This document shows positions 27,077 through 34,652 of a DNA stretch of 64,000 nucleotides, piece after piece; the stretch's first letter is position 1; the number at the start of each line of letters is the position of its first letter. The position numbers were made by a program, and so were the translations under genes. This stretch comes from Terracoccus sp. 273MFTsu3.1 (GTDB lineage: Bacteria; Actinomycetota; Actinomycetes; Actinomycetales; Dermatophilaceae). Below the pieces are notes generated by a model. That model did no database searches, was not told where the DNA came from, and worked only from the letters and a program-made list of their open reading frames with translations. The stretch covers positions 744,001 to 808,000 of the forward strand of contig NZ_KB911820.1 of NCBI RefSeq assembly GCF_000383675.1, given 5' to 3'.

Positions 27077-27568
27077 TCAGCCGTGGCGCGCCCGGTGGTC
27101 CGCTCGCCAGTCGGTGTACGCGGTGACCTCCTCGACGGCGTCCCAGGCCGCCTTGAACACCTGGGCCGCCGCGGCCTTCTCCGGGTCCTCCGGTCCTCGC
27201 GGCAGCTCGCTCCGACCGTGGGCGCCGCTCCCACGCCGGCTGTCGGGGACCGGCCCGTCGTACTTGCGGCCTCCCGGGTGGTTCGCGTAGCGGCGAGCCC
27301 GGGTGTAGCCCATCTGGAGGAACTTGCGCGCCATGTCGGCGCCGACGAGATCACCGGCCGCGACGTACTCGTCGAAGCGGGAGCGGATCGCCGCAGCGCT
27401 CTCGCGGGCCACCTCGGCGGTGCGGAACCGCCACAGCGGCAGCAGCTCGTCCTTGTAGGGCTGCACACGCAGCACGCCCTGCTCGCCGCGGCCGACGCGG
27501 TAGTTCTCGGGATGCGCGCGCAGGTCGAGCGACTCGAGGTCGAGTCCGGCATACGGGTCCGGCGTCAC
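27077..27568 (-). CDS. DUF4385-family protein
   Basis: 163 residues matching the DUF4385 pattern (FxxYxVxxGEQGVL-like core: ENYRVGRGEQGVLRVQPYKDELLPLWRF, RFDEYVAAGDLVGADMARKFLQMGYTRARRYANHPGG). No function is known; predicted soluble, cytoplasmic. Start GTG 27568 is used because upstream codons become a run of Arg/Ser without structure. Gly/Pro/Arg-rich stretch (about 105-130) may be flexible. Confidence 0.8.
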   Translation of the reverse strand: MTPDPYAGLDLESLDLRAHPENYRVGRGEQGVLRVQPYKDELLPLWRFRTAEVARESAAAIRSRFDEYVAAGDLVGADMARKFLQMGYTRARRYANHPGGRKYDGPVPDSRRGSGAHGRSELPRGPEDPEKAAAAQVFKAAWDAVEEVTAYTDWRADHRARHG

Positions 27569-27710
27569 GCGCCCATTCTGTCGCGGGTCGGAGCGATGGC
27601 GCGATCGTCGCCGCCCAGGCCGTCGCCGTGCTCGTCGTCGTCGCGTCGACGACGGGCTGAGCCGCGCGCCGTCGGAGCCATCGTCACCACCCGTGGCTAG
27701 CGTCGACGTC

Positions 27711-28289
27711 ATGACCTTCGACGTGCGACCCGCCACCCTCGCGCGGTTCGACGACGTCGCGACGATGCTCGCGCCGAAGAACCCGTCCTCGACCGTGTGC
27801 TGGTGCTTGAGCCACCGTCTCGACTCGAGGACGAGCAGGGGACTCGTCGGCCCCGAGCGTGGCGAGTTCGTCCGTGAGCTGACGCGTCGCCCGGTCGCCC
27901 CCGGCGTGCTCGCCTACGACGGCGACGAGGTCGTCGGCTGGGCCGCGCTGGCGCCGCGCTCCGAGCTGCCCTTCGCCCGCTCGGCGAAGATCCCGCACGT
28001 CGACGACGTCGCCGTGTGGTCGATCTGGTGCATCCGGGTCCGCGCCGGCCACCGCGGCCGCGGCATCTCCCTGCCGCTCCTCGAGGGCGCCGTCGACTAC
28101 GCACGCGACCGTGGCGCCCCGGCCGTCGAGGGATACCCCGTCGACAACCGCGGGAAGAAAGTCGACCTCACGATGGCGTACGTCGGCACACGGGCCCTCT
28201 TCGAGCGGGCGGGCTTCGCCAAGGCAGCCGAGACGACCTCCGTCTCCGGCGGCTTCCCCCGCGTCGTCATGCGCCGGTCGCTGTCCTAG
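27711..28289 (+). CDS. GNAT-family acetyltransferase
   Basis: 192 residues. The GNAT acetyl-CoA-binding loop is seen as IWCIRVRAGHRGRGISLPLLEGAVDYARDRGA, followed by the beta-bulge strand AVEGYPVD and AYVGTRALFERAGF, typical of motif B. A Cys-rich WCLSHRLDSRT segment near residue 34 recalls the group with an N-terminal CWC signature. TAGCGT lies 7 bases before ATG 27711, fitting a leaderless start (GTG 27693 is an in-frame alternative). Substrate unknown. Confidence 0.88.
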   Translation: MTFDVRPATLARFDDVATMLAPKNPSSTVCWCLSHRLDSRTSRGLVGPERGEFVRELTRRPVAPGVLAYDGDEVVGWAALAPRSELPFARSAKIPHVDDVAVWSIWCIRVRAGHRGRGISLPLLEGAVDYARDRGAPAVEGYPVDNRGKKVDLTMAYVGTRALFERAGFAKAAETTSVSGGFPRVVMRRSLS

Positions 28290-28298
28290 GGTCGCGGC

Positions 28299-28886
28299 AT
28301 GACGGTCGTTGGTGCTGACGGGCTCGCCCGCCCCACGTGGGCCTCCGTGGACCCTCTGCTCATGGACTACTACGACACCGAGTGGGGGGTGCCGATCCGC
28401 GATGAGCGAGGCCTCTACGAGCGGATCTGCCTCGAGGGCTTCCAGGCCGGCTTGTCGTGGGCGACGATCCTGCGCAAGCGCCCGAACTTCCGGGCGGCCT
28501 TCGCCGACTTCGACCCCGACGTCGTGGCGACCTACACGGAGGCCGATGTCGAGCGGCTGCTCGGCGATGCCGGCATCATCCGCCATCGCGGCAAGATCCA
28601 GGCGACGATCACCAACGCCCGTGCCACGATCGCGCTGCGCGACGAGGGCGGTCTCGTCGACTTCGTCTGGGGCTTCCAGCCGGCCGACACCCCGCGCCCG
28701 AAGGACCATTCCGAGGTGCCGACCGTCTCCGACGAGAGCAAGGCGCTCTCCAAAGCCTTGCGCAAGAAGGGTTTCGCCTTCGTCGGCCCCACGACGATGT
28801 ATGCGTTGATGGAGGCCGTCGGCATCGTCGACACCCACCTCATGGGCAGCCACCGGCGGGGCAGCTCGGGCGTCTGGCCCGCCTAG
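28299..28886 (+). CDS. tag: DNA-3-methyladenine glycosylase I
   Basis: 195 residues. TAG family signatures: YYDTEWGVPIRDERGLYERICLEGFQAGLSWATILRKRPNFR, the Trp/Tyr base-binding residues, FVGPTTMYALMEAVGIVDTHL with the C-terminal metal-binding pattern partly kept (a terminal Cys is not present). Excises 3-methyladenine from alkylated DNA in base-excision repair. The -10 TAGGGT (28287-28292) is 6 bases before the ATG, and its first three bases are the stop codon of the GNAT gene, so the gene has its own leaderless promoter built into its neighbour's end. Confidence 0.95.
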   Translation: MTVVGADGLARPTWASVDPLLMDYYDTEWGVPIRDERGLYERICLEGFQAGLSWATILRKRPNFRAAFADFDPDVVATYTEADVERLLGDAGIIRHRGKIQATITNARATIALRDEGGLVDFVWGFQPADTPRPKDHSEVPTVSDESKALSKALRKKGFAFVGPTTMYALMEAVGIVDTHLMGSHRRGSSGVWPA

Positions 28887-28889
28887 CCC

Positions 28890-30446
28890 TCAGCGAAGGA
28901 TCGCCGTGGCCGCGTTGTGGCCGGGGATCGCGCTGACCCCGCCTCCGCGCCGGGCCCCCGCACCGCCTAGCAGCACGTTGTCGTATGCCGTCTCGACGCC
29001 CCACGTGCCCACCTCGGAGTCCCGCTCGGCCCAGGGCCACTGCAGCGAGCGGTGGAAGATGTTGCCGCCGGGCAGGCCCACCGACTGCTCGAGGTCGACC
29101 GGGCTCTTGACCTCGATGCAGGGGTTGCCGTTGCCGTCGCGGGCGAGCACCGACTCGATCGGCTCGCCGAGCACCGAGTCGAGCGAGCGCAGGGTCGCGG
29201 CGAGGGCCTCCTTCGTCGCGGTCTCGTTGTCGGCGCGGAAGAGGCGGGCTGGCAGGTGCAGGCCGAAGAGGGTCAGCGTCTGCGCATCCGTCGCGGCGAG
29301 CTCCGCGCCGAGGATCGAGCGGTCCGAGAGGGTGTGGCAGTAGATCTCGCACGGCGGCAGGTCCGGGATGCGCCCGTCGCGCGCGGCGGCATACGTCCGC
29401 TCGAGCTGGCCGTAGCCCTCGTTGATGTGGAAGGTGCCGGCGAAGGCTGCGGCCGGGTCGACGGCCGCGTCGCGGAGGCGGGGGAGGCGCGTCAGCAGCA
29501 TGTTGACCTTGAGCTGCGCGCCCTCGACGTCGGGCTCGGTGTCGACCGGTGCCGCACCCGCAGCCGCGAGGAGGCGGTTGAGGACGGTGGGCGCGCAACC
29601 GGCCACGAGGGTGCCACCGACGGCGCTGCCACTGCCGGCGCTCCCGCCGGACCAGGCGACCTCGCCCGTCGAGGGGTCGACGGACGTGACCTCGGCGCCG
29701 GTGATGATCGTCGCGCCGGCCGAGACCGCTGCTGCCGCAAGGGAGTCCGTGAGTGCTCCCATGCCGCCGACGGGGACGTCCCAGTCACCGGTGCCGCCAC
29801 CGATGAGGTGGTAGAGGAAGCAGACGTTCTGACGCAGGTCGGCCTCGCCGAGCGAGGCGAAGGTGCCGATGAGGGCGTCGGTGGCGATGATGCCGCGGAG
29901 GGTGTCATCGTCGGTGACCGACTCGATGAGCTCGCCGATGGGACGCGTCGTGAGGGCGTCGAAGAGGTCGGCGTCGCCGGAGAGCGCACGCACCTCGTCA
30001 CGCGAGCGCAGCGGTTCGAGGACCGTCGGGAAGACGCGCGCCGCGACGTCGGCCATCCGGCCGTAGAAGTCGCTCCACCCGGCGTACGCGTGGTCCCCGC
30101 CGGTGAGCGCGCGGAAGGCGGCGCGCGTCGCCTCCTCGTCACCGTGGTCGACGAGGAGGCCGCGGTCGGGATCCGACGGGACCGGCGTGTACGACGAGAA
30201 CCGCCTCCGGATGAGCCGCAGGTCGAGGTCGAGGTCGGTGAGCACCTGACGCGGCAGCAACGAGACGAGGTAGGAGTAGCGCGACAGCCGCGCGTCGACC
30301 CCCTCGAAGGCCCGGGCGGACACGGCAGCGCCGCCCACCTGGTCCGATCGCTCGAGGAGGAGGACGGTCCTTCCCGCGCGGGCCAGGTAGGCGGCGGCCG
30401 TGAGGCCGTTGTGACCGGCCCCGATGATGATGTCGTCGTAGCGCAC
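28890..30446 (-). CDS. phytoene-desaturase/PYROXD2-like FAD oxidoreductase
   Basis: 518 residues. N-terminal Rossmann FAD motif IIIGAGHNGLTAAAYLARAGRTVLLLERSDQVGGAAVS, central substrate domain with CFLYHLIGGGTGDWDVPVGGMGALTDSL, and C-terminal FAD-closing segment GGAGARRGGGVSAIPGHNAA. The PYROXD2-like branch of the carotenoid desaturase superfamily; no carotenoid genes adjoin, so the substrate is unknown. The GTG start at 30446 is preceded by TAGTCT at 6 bases, indicating leaderless transcription. Stands alone between tag (convergent) and the SGNH hydrolase. Confidence 0.88.
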   Translation of the reverse strand: MRYDDIIIGAGHNGLTAAAYLARAGRTVLLLERSDQVGGAAVSARAFEGVDARLSRYSYLVSLLPRQVLTDLDLDLRLIRRRFSSYTPVPSDPDRGLLVDHGDEEATRAAFRALTGGDHAYAGWSDFYGRMADVAARVFPTVLEPLRSRDEVRALSGDADLFDALTTRPIGELIESVTDDDTLRGIIATDALIGTFASLGEADLRQNVCFLYHLIGGGTGDWDVPVGGMGALTDSLAAAAVSAGATIITGAEVTSVDPSTGEVAWSGGSAGSGSAVGGTLVAGCAPTVLNRLLAAAGAAPVDTEPDVEGAQLKVNMLLTRLPRLRDAAVDPAAAFAGTFHINEGYGQLERTYAAARDGRIPDLPPCEIYCHTLSDRSILGAELAATDAQTLTLFGLHLPARLFRADNETATKEALAATLRSLDSVLGEPIESVLARDGNGNPCIEVKSPVDLEQSVGLPGGNIFHRSLQWPWAERDSEVGTWGVETAYDNVLLGGAGARRGGGVSAIPGHNAATAILR

Positions 30447-30499
30447 CCGGTCAGACTAGGTGCCGTGCCCGGGCGACGCCCGACGACCTCACCACTGCT

Positions 30500-31588
30500 T
30501 CACCGCTGAGCCGCGGACCTCCTCGCGGCGTCCTGACGGGCCGAGTAGAGCCGGTCGGCGGCGTCGATGCTCGCGCGGCTGTTCAGGTCGACCCCGGCGC
30601 GGGCCGCGGCGGCGCGGGCCGCGGGCGTCGTGAGGTCGGGAGCGACGAAGCGCTCAGGGGTGATCGTGCGGTCGACGGCCGCATACCGCCTCGCGTCCCG
30701 GGCCAGGGAGTCGGCGGATGCCGTGGCCTTGGCCTCGGCCTGCGACGCCGACAGCTTGAGGGCGAGCCCGAAGGCGGGCTTCGTGACGACGGCGTAGCCG
30801 TCCCGGTGACCGGCGACGTTGGGGTGGTAGCTCTCGCCGACCGGGTTGGACAGGCCGTTGAGCCACTCGACGCTGTCGCACACGGCGTGCCCGACGAACT
30901 TCGAGGTCGGGTTGACGAAGGTGAACCCGGCGTTGGCCGCGGCGCTGGCCGTCCTGGAGTTGAGCAGGTCGGCCGTCGCGTTGAGGCGCGACTCCTCGGT
31001 GGGTGAGAACCACGTGAAGGCGTTGCAGTCCTCGCCGTTGAAGATGCGCGGGTAGCCGACGACGATGACGCGGGCGTTCGGGGCCTTGGCGCGGATCGAG
31101 GAGTAGAGCGTCGCGAGGCGCCCCGGGATGGTGTTGTTGATGGTGCCCTGGGCCGTGTCGATGGCGCCGTTGCAGTTGCTGAGCCAGCTCGGCTGCGCGC
31201 ACGTCGTCAGGACGCTCGCGAAGCCGGCGTCGTTGCCGCCGACCGAGATGGTGACGTATGCCGTCGTGCTCGACAGTGCGGACAGCTGGGTGTTCGTCAC
31301 GTCGGCGACCGTCGCGCCGGAGCACGCGCGGAACGTCAGTGCCAGCCCGAGGGCCGAGGCGTCGAGCGACGGGTAGGCGTAGACGGATCGCTGGCACGAC
31401 GTGCCGTCGCTGATGTACGTCCGGGTCCCGGTGCCCGAGGAGTAGGAGTCGCCGAGGGCGACGTAGCCCGTGCCCGCGGCGACGGCCGGGGCGCCGAGGG
31501 CGAGGGCGGCTCCGGCTCCGACGAGGGCGGAGAGACCGGCCCCGAGGGCACGCCGGCGGGTGGATGACATGACGGACCTGCTCTTCAC
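30500..31588 (-). CDS. secreted SGNH-fold lipase/esterase
   Basis: 362 residues. Signal peptide with Tat-like twin Arg (STRRRALGAGLSALVGAGAALALGAPAVA). SGNH blocks: GYVALGDSYSSGTGTRTY (catalytic Ser), RACSGATVADV, SVGGNDAGF (oxyanion Asn) and SYHPNVAGH (catalytic Asp/His region). Six Cys suggest disulfides as in the Streptomyces SGNH lipase/phospholipase type. A helical Ala/Arg-rich extension (about 280-362) follows the catalytic domain. Start GTG 31588 has AAAGGAG 6 bases upstream; ATG 31570 is an alternative. Confidence 0.92.
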   Translation of the reverse strand: MKSRSVMSSTRRRALGAGLSALVGAGAALALGAPAVAAGTGYVALGDSYSSGTGTRTYISDGTSCQRSVYAYPSLDASALGLALTFRACSGATVADVTNTQLSALSSTTAYVTISVGGNDAGFASVLTTCAQPSWLSNCNGAIDTAQGTINNTIPGRLATLYSSIRAKAPNARVIVVGYPRIFNGEDCNAFTWFSPTEESRLNATADLLNSRTASAAANAGFTFVNPTSKFVGHAVCDSVEWLNGLSNPVGESYHPNVAGHRDGYAVVTKPAFGLALKLSASQAEAKATASADSLARDARRYAAVDRTITPERFVAPDLTTPAARAAAARAGVDLNSRASIDAADRLYSARQDAARRSAAQR

Positions 31589-31753
31589 GACACACTCCTT
31601 TGTGGGTGGAAGGCTTGCTGACGCCGAGCACTGCAACCTGCCGGGGCGCCGGCCGCCGGCCACGCTGTGCCCTGCGTCACACGTCCCGCTACCGGACAGT
31701 AGGGGTACCGTGCCCGACCCGCGAGCCGAACGGCAGCCGGACGCTCCGGCTCG

Positions 31754-32902
31754 TCAGGACGGCGCCTCGCGACGGTCCCCGAGAAGGCTGCCGAGCCATT
31801 GCGCGTGGGGGTCGACGTCGACGAGCAGGGCCTTGACGAGCAGCGTCAGCGGGATGGCGAGCACGGCGCCGATGCCGCCGAGCAGCACGGACCAGACGAC
31901 GAGCGACAGGACGGTCACGACCGTCGAGAGGCCCACCTCGTCGCCGACGATCTTCGGCTGGATGACCGACTGGATGATGAGGTTGATGACGCTGTAGACC
32001 ACGACGACGAGGGCGAACAGGCTCCACCCGCCCTCGAGCAGCGCGAGGATCGCCGGTGGCACGAGACCGATGACGAAGCCGATGTTGGGGATGTAGTTCG
32101 TGATGAAGGCGAGCAGGCCCCAGAGGAGCGCGCCCGGCACCCCGACGAGCCACAGGAACATGGTGTCGAAGACGGCGACGATGGCCCCGAACACCGTTGC
32201 CACCACGAGGTATCGGCGGGTGCCGTGCGTGAAGGACGTCATCGCCGACACGAACGCAGGGCGCTCGGTGCGGAGGGTCGTGAGGGTCTCGGAGAAGCCC
32301 CGGGCGTCCATCGCGGAGAAGAGCACGAGCGCGAGGACGAAGACGAGGTTCGTCACGAGCGACAGGATGTCCGAGAGCAGCGACGTGATGAGCGCGCTGA
32401 CGCGCCCGAGGTCGAAGGACGAGGCGATCGCCTGCGTCTGCTCGGGCTTGACCCCGCGAGCGGCGAGCCAGTCGGTCACGTCGGCGACGAGGGCCGCGAG
32501 GTCGTCGGCGTACTGGGGCAGGAGGCCCGCGAGCTCGGCGCCGGACACGACGACGAGCAGGGCGAGCCCCACGATGCCGACGTAGATCGCGAGGACGACC
32601 GCGAGCGTGCCCAGCCAGTGGGGCAGCCCGCGCCTGACCATGGCGTTGCGCACCGGGAAGGCCGCGATGGTCAGGACGAGGGCGAGGAAGAGCGGCCCGA
32701 GGATGCCCGAGACGAGGTGGATGCCGAAGGCGACGACGAAGCCGGCCGCGAGCGCCACGAGGATGAGCACCCCACGCGGCATCGCGGGAACCGCTCGCAT
32801 CGCCGGAGCGATCCCGGACGGCGCCTCGGGGACCGGAGCCTCGGGGACCGGAGCCTCGGGGTCGCCCGCCCTCGGCACGTCCGTTCCGCTCATGCCTGTC
32901 AT
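31754..32902 (-). CDS. AI-2E transporter (PerM) family protein
   Basis: 382 residues, about eight membrane helices, with the family's C-terminal block LVGVPGALLWGLLAFITNYIPNIGFVIG and VINLIIQSVIQPKIVGDEVGLSTVVTVLSLVVWSVLLGGIGAVLAIPL. Members export small molecules or act as Na+/H+ antiporters; autoinducer-2 export cannot be assumed. The cytoplasmic N-terminus has a tandem repeat PEAPVPEAPVPEAP encoded by a repeated 15-base unit. Start ATG 32902 or 32893; neither has a strong ribosome site. Confidence 0.9.
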   Translation of the reverse strand: MTGMSGTDVPRAGDPEAPVPEAPVPEAPSGIAPAMRAVPAMPRGVLILVALAAGFVVAFGIHLVSGILGPLFLALVLTIAAFPVRNAMVRRGLPHWLGTLAVVLAIYVGIVGLALLVVVSGAELAGLLPQYADDLAALVADVTDWLAARGVKPEQTQAIASSFDLGRVSALITSLLSDILSLVTNLVFVLALVLFSAMDARGFSETLTTLRTERPAFVSAMTSFTHGTRRYLVVATVFGAIVAVFDTMFLWLVGVPGALLWGLLAFITNYIPNIGFVIGLVPPAILALLEGGWSLFALVVVVYSVINLIIQSVIQPKIVGDEVGLSTVVTVLSLVVWSVLLGGIGAVLAIPLTLLVKALLVDVDPHAQWLGSLLGDRREAPS

Positions 32903-33023
32903 GTCACCACCGGGGCGCACGGCGGGCGTCACCCCGTCGGGGTGATGCCCCCGGCGCGGGCACCCCGGAGCATGAAGGCGAGCGGTGCCGGTCGCGACTC
33001 CGCCACGAACCGGGAGGAGTCCC

Positions 33024-33473
33024 ATGTCGACTGCGACGACAGGGCCGATCGGGCCAGTGGACCTGGCGGTCATCGGCTTCCGCGGAGAGCTGCGGCAGGA
33101 CGGCATACGCGACGCGGTGGCGCGAGCCGTCGACAAGGGCGCGGTCCGGGTGCTCGACGTGCTCCTCGTCCGCAAGGACGACGACGGCAGCGTGCGGATG
33201 TTCGACGCCGAGTCGCCCGAGGGCGCCGAGGAGCTGCTCGGCTTCCCGACGGTCATGCCCGATCTCGTCGGTGAGGAGGACGCGCTGGCGATCGCGGCCG
33301 AGATGGACCCGGGCACGACGGTGCTCGTCATCGCCTGGGAGAACGCGTGGGCCGCCGACATCGCGGCCGAGGTGCGCGAGCTGGACGGGCGGCTGCTCGT
33401 CCTGGAACGCCTGCCGCGTGAGGACATCGAGCTGGCGCTCAGCGCCATCGCGTCGAACGAGGAGGGGTCATGA
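33024..33473 (+). CDS. DUF6325-family protein
   Basis: 149 residues, alpha/beta, ferredoxin-like appearance, typical of actinobacterial DUF6325 proteins (GPVDLAVIGFRGELRQDGIRDAVARAVDKGAVRVLDVLLVRKDDDG, ELDGRLLVLERLPREDIELALSAI). Function unknown; members usually sit with a SHOCT protein, exactly as here (4-base ATGA overlap with the next gene). Start ATG 33024 with GGAGGAG 4 bases upstream. The pair may respond to membrane stress, by analogy with other SHOCT proteins (inference). Confidence 0.85.
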   Translation: MSTATTGPIGPVDLAVIGFRGELRQDGIRDAVARAVDKGAVRVLDVLLVRKDDDGSVRMFDAESPEGAEELLGFPTVMPDLVGEEDALAIAAEMDPGTTVLVIAWENAWAADIAAEVRELDGRLLVLERLPREDIELALSAIASNEEGS

Positions 33474-33793
33474 GGGGACGCAGGGGCCGGCCCGGTCTGC
33501 TGGGTGTGGCGGCCCGTACGGCTGTCGTGGCCGGCACCGCCACCGCGGTGAGCGGCAAGGTGCAGCAGGGCCAGCAGGCCAAGGCACAGCAGGCCGCGGA
33601 CGCCGAGGCCTTCCGACAGCAGCAGGCCCAGGCGACCGCTGCCCAGACGGCCCCGCCGCCCCCGCCGCCCCCGCCGGTCGCGTCCGCAACGGACGACATG
33701 CTGAGCTCGCTCGAGCGCCTGGCGGCCCTGCACGCGCAGGGCATCCTGACCGACGAGGAGCTGGCGCAGCAGAAGGCCCGCATCCTGGGCTGA
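33470..33793 (+). CDS. SHOCT-domain protein
   Basis: 107 residues. A hydrophobic N-terminal stretch (LLGVAARTAVVAGTATAV) may anchor it; a Gln/Ala helix (KVQQGQQAKAQQAADAEAFRQQQAQATAA) and an eight-Pro run follow; the C-terminus is a SHOCT domain (MLSSLERLAALHAQGILTDEELAQQKARIL). SHOCT domains are short helical oligomerisation modules found at the ends of membrane-associated proteins. Translationally coupled to the DUF6325 gene. Confidence 0.88.
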   Translation: MRGRRGRPGLLGVAARTAVVAGTATAVSGKVQQGQQAKAQQAADAEAFRQQQAQATAAQTAPPPPPPPPVASATDDMLSSLERLAALHAQGILTDEELAQQKARILG

Positions 33794-33926
33794 GTCCGAC
33801 GACACAGCGCGCGCCGGACCGGTCATGGCGCGCCCGCGGTCGTGCTTCGGCCTAGGCTGAACGCGTACTCGTGTCGGACGAGGTGACCGACGGTGTCCGA
33901 CGAGACCGTGACGCAGGAGGATGACC

Positions 33927-34601
33927 GTGGGCTTCCCGGAGAACGTGCTCGCCAAGGGAGAGAAGGTCGAGCGCGACCTGCACCCGCACTGGCTCACCGT
34001 CGTCGTGCCCACGATCTTCGGCCTGCTGCTGGCCGCGGCCTGCATCACCGTCGCCCGAGCCACCCCCGACGACGACACGGGCAACCGGATCCAGTGGATC
34101 GCCGTGGCGGTGTTCGTCCTCGTCGCCGTCCCGGCGGTCTTCGTGCCCTACCTGCGCTGGCGCACGACCCACTACGTCATCACCTCGCACCGCGTCATGG
34201 TGCGCCGAGGCATCCTGACGAAGAACGGCAAGGACATCACGCTCTCGAAGATCACCGACGTCAGCTTCCAGCAGACGGTGATGGACCGGATCATCGGCGC
34301 GGGCTCGCTCCACATCGAGTCCGCCGGCGACAGCCCCGACGAGAACCTCACGAACATCCCGCGCAGCAACGAGGTCCAGCAGCTCATCAACCGCCTCATC
34401 GACGAGGACGACCTGCGGCGGCGCACCCACGGCCGCGGCACGGTCGACACCCCCGGCTCGGACCCGGCCTTCGCGGCCGGCGACGACGGCTACAGCGAGG
34501 ACACGACGGCGATCCCACGCCAGCGGCCCGAGCGGCCCGAGCTCGCGGAGGAGCGTCGCCGCCCGCGCGACCTCGGTGACGGCAGCGACCAGTCGCTCTG
34601 A
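33927..34601 (+). CDS. PH-domain (bPH2) membrane protein, YdbS-like
   Basis: 224 residues. Two membrane helices (about 25-45 and 55-75: VVVPTIFGLLLAAACITVA, IAVAVFVLVAVPAVFVPYL) lead into a bacterial PH domain (RTTHYVITSHRVMVRRGILTKNGKDITLSKITDVSFQQTVMDRIIGAGSLHIESAG), the pattern of YdbS/bPH2 proteins. An acidic/Arg-rich disordered tail follows. The AGGAGG box at 33915-33920 touches ATG 33921 but is 6 bases from GTG 33927, so the GTG is preferred. A TAGGCT -10 at 33852 implies a leader of about 65 bases that contains a direct repeat. Confidence 0.85.
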   Translation: MGFPENVLAKGEKVERDLHPHWLTVVVPTIFGLLLAAACITVARATPDDDTGNRIQWIAVAVFVLVAVPAVFVPYLRWRTTHYVITSHRVMVRRGILTKNGKDITLSKITDVSFQQTVMDRIIGAGSLHIESAGDSPDENLTNIPRSNEVQQLINRLIDEDDLRRRTHGRGTVDTPGSDPAFAAGDDGYSEDTTAIPRQRPERPELAEERRRPRDLGDGSDQSL

Positions 34602-34652
34602 GCCCGTCGCCGTCCCCTGCCGCACGGCAGGCGCGTGTGGCATCGTCGGGTC

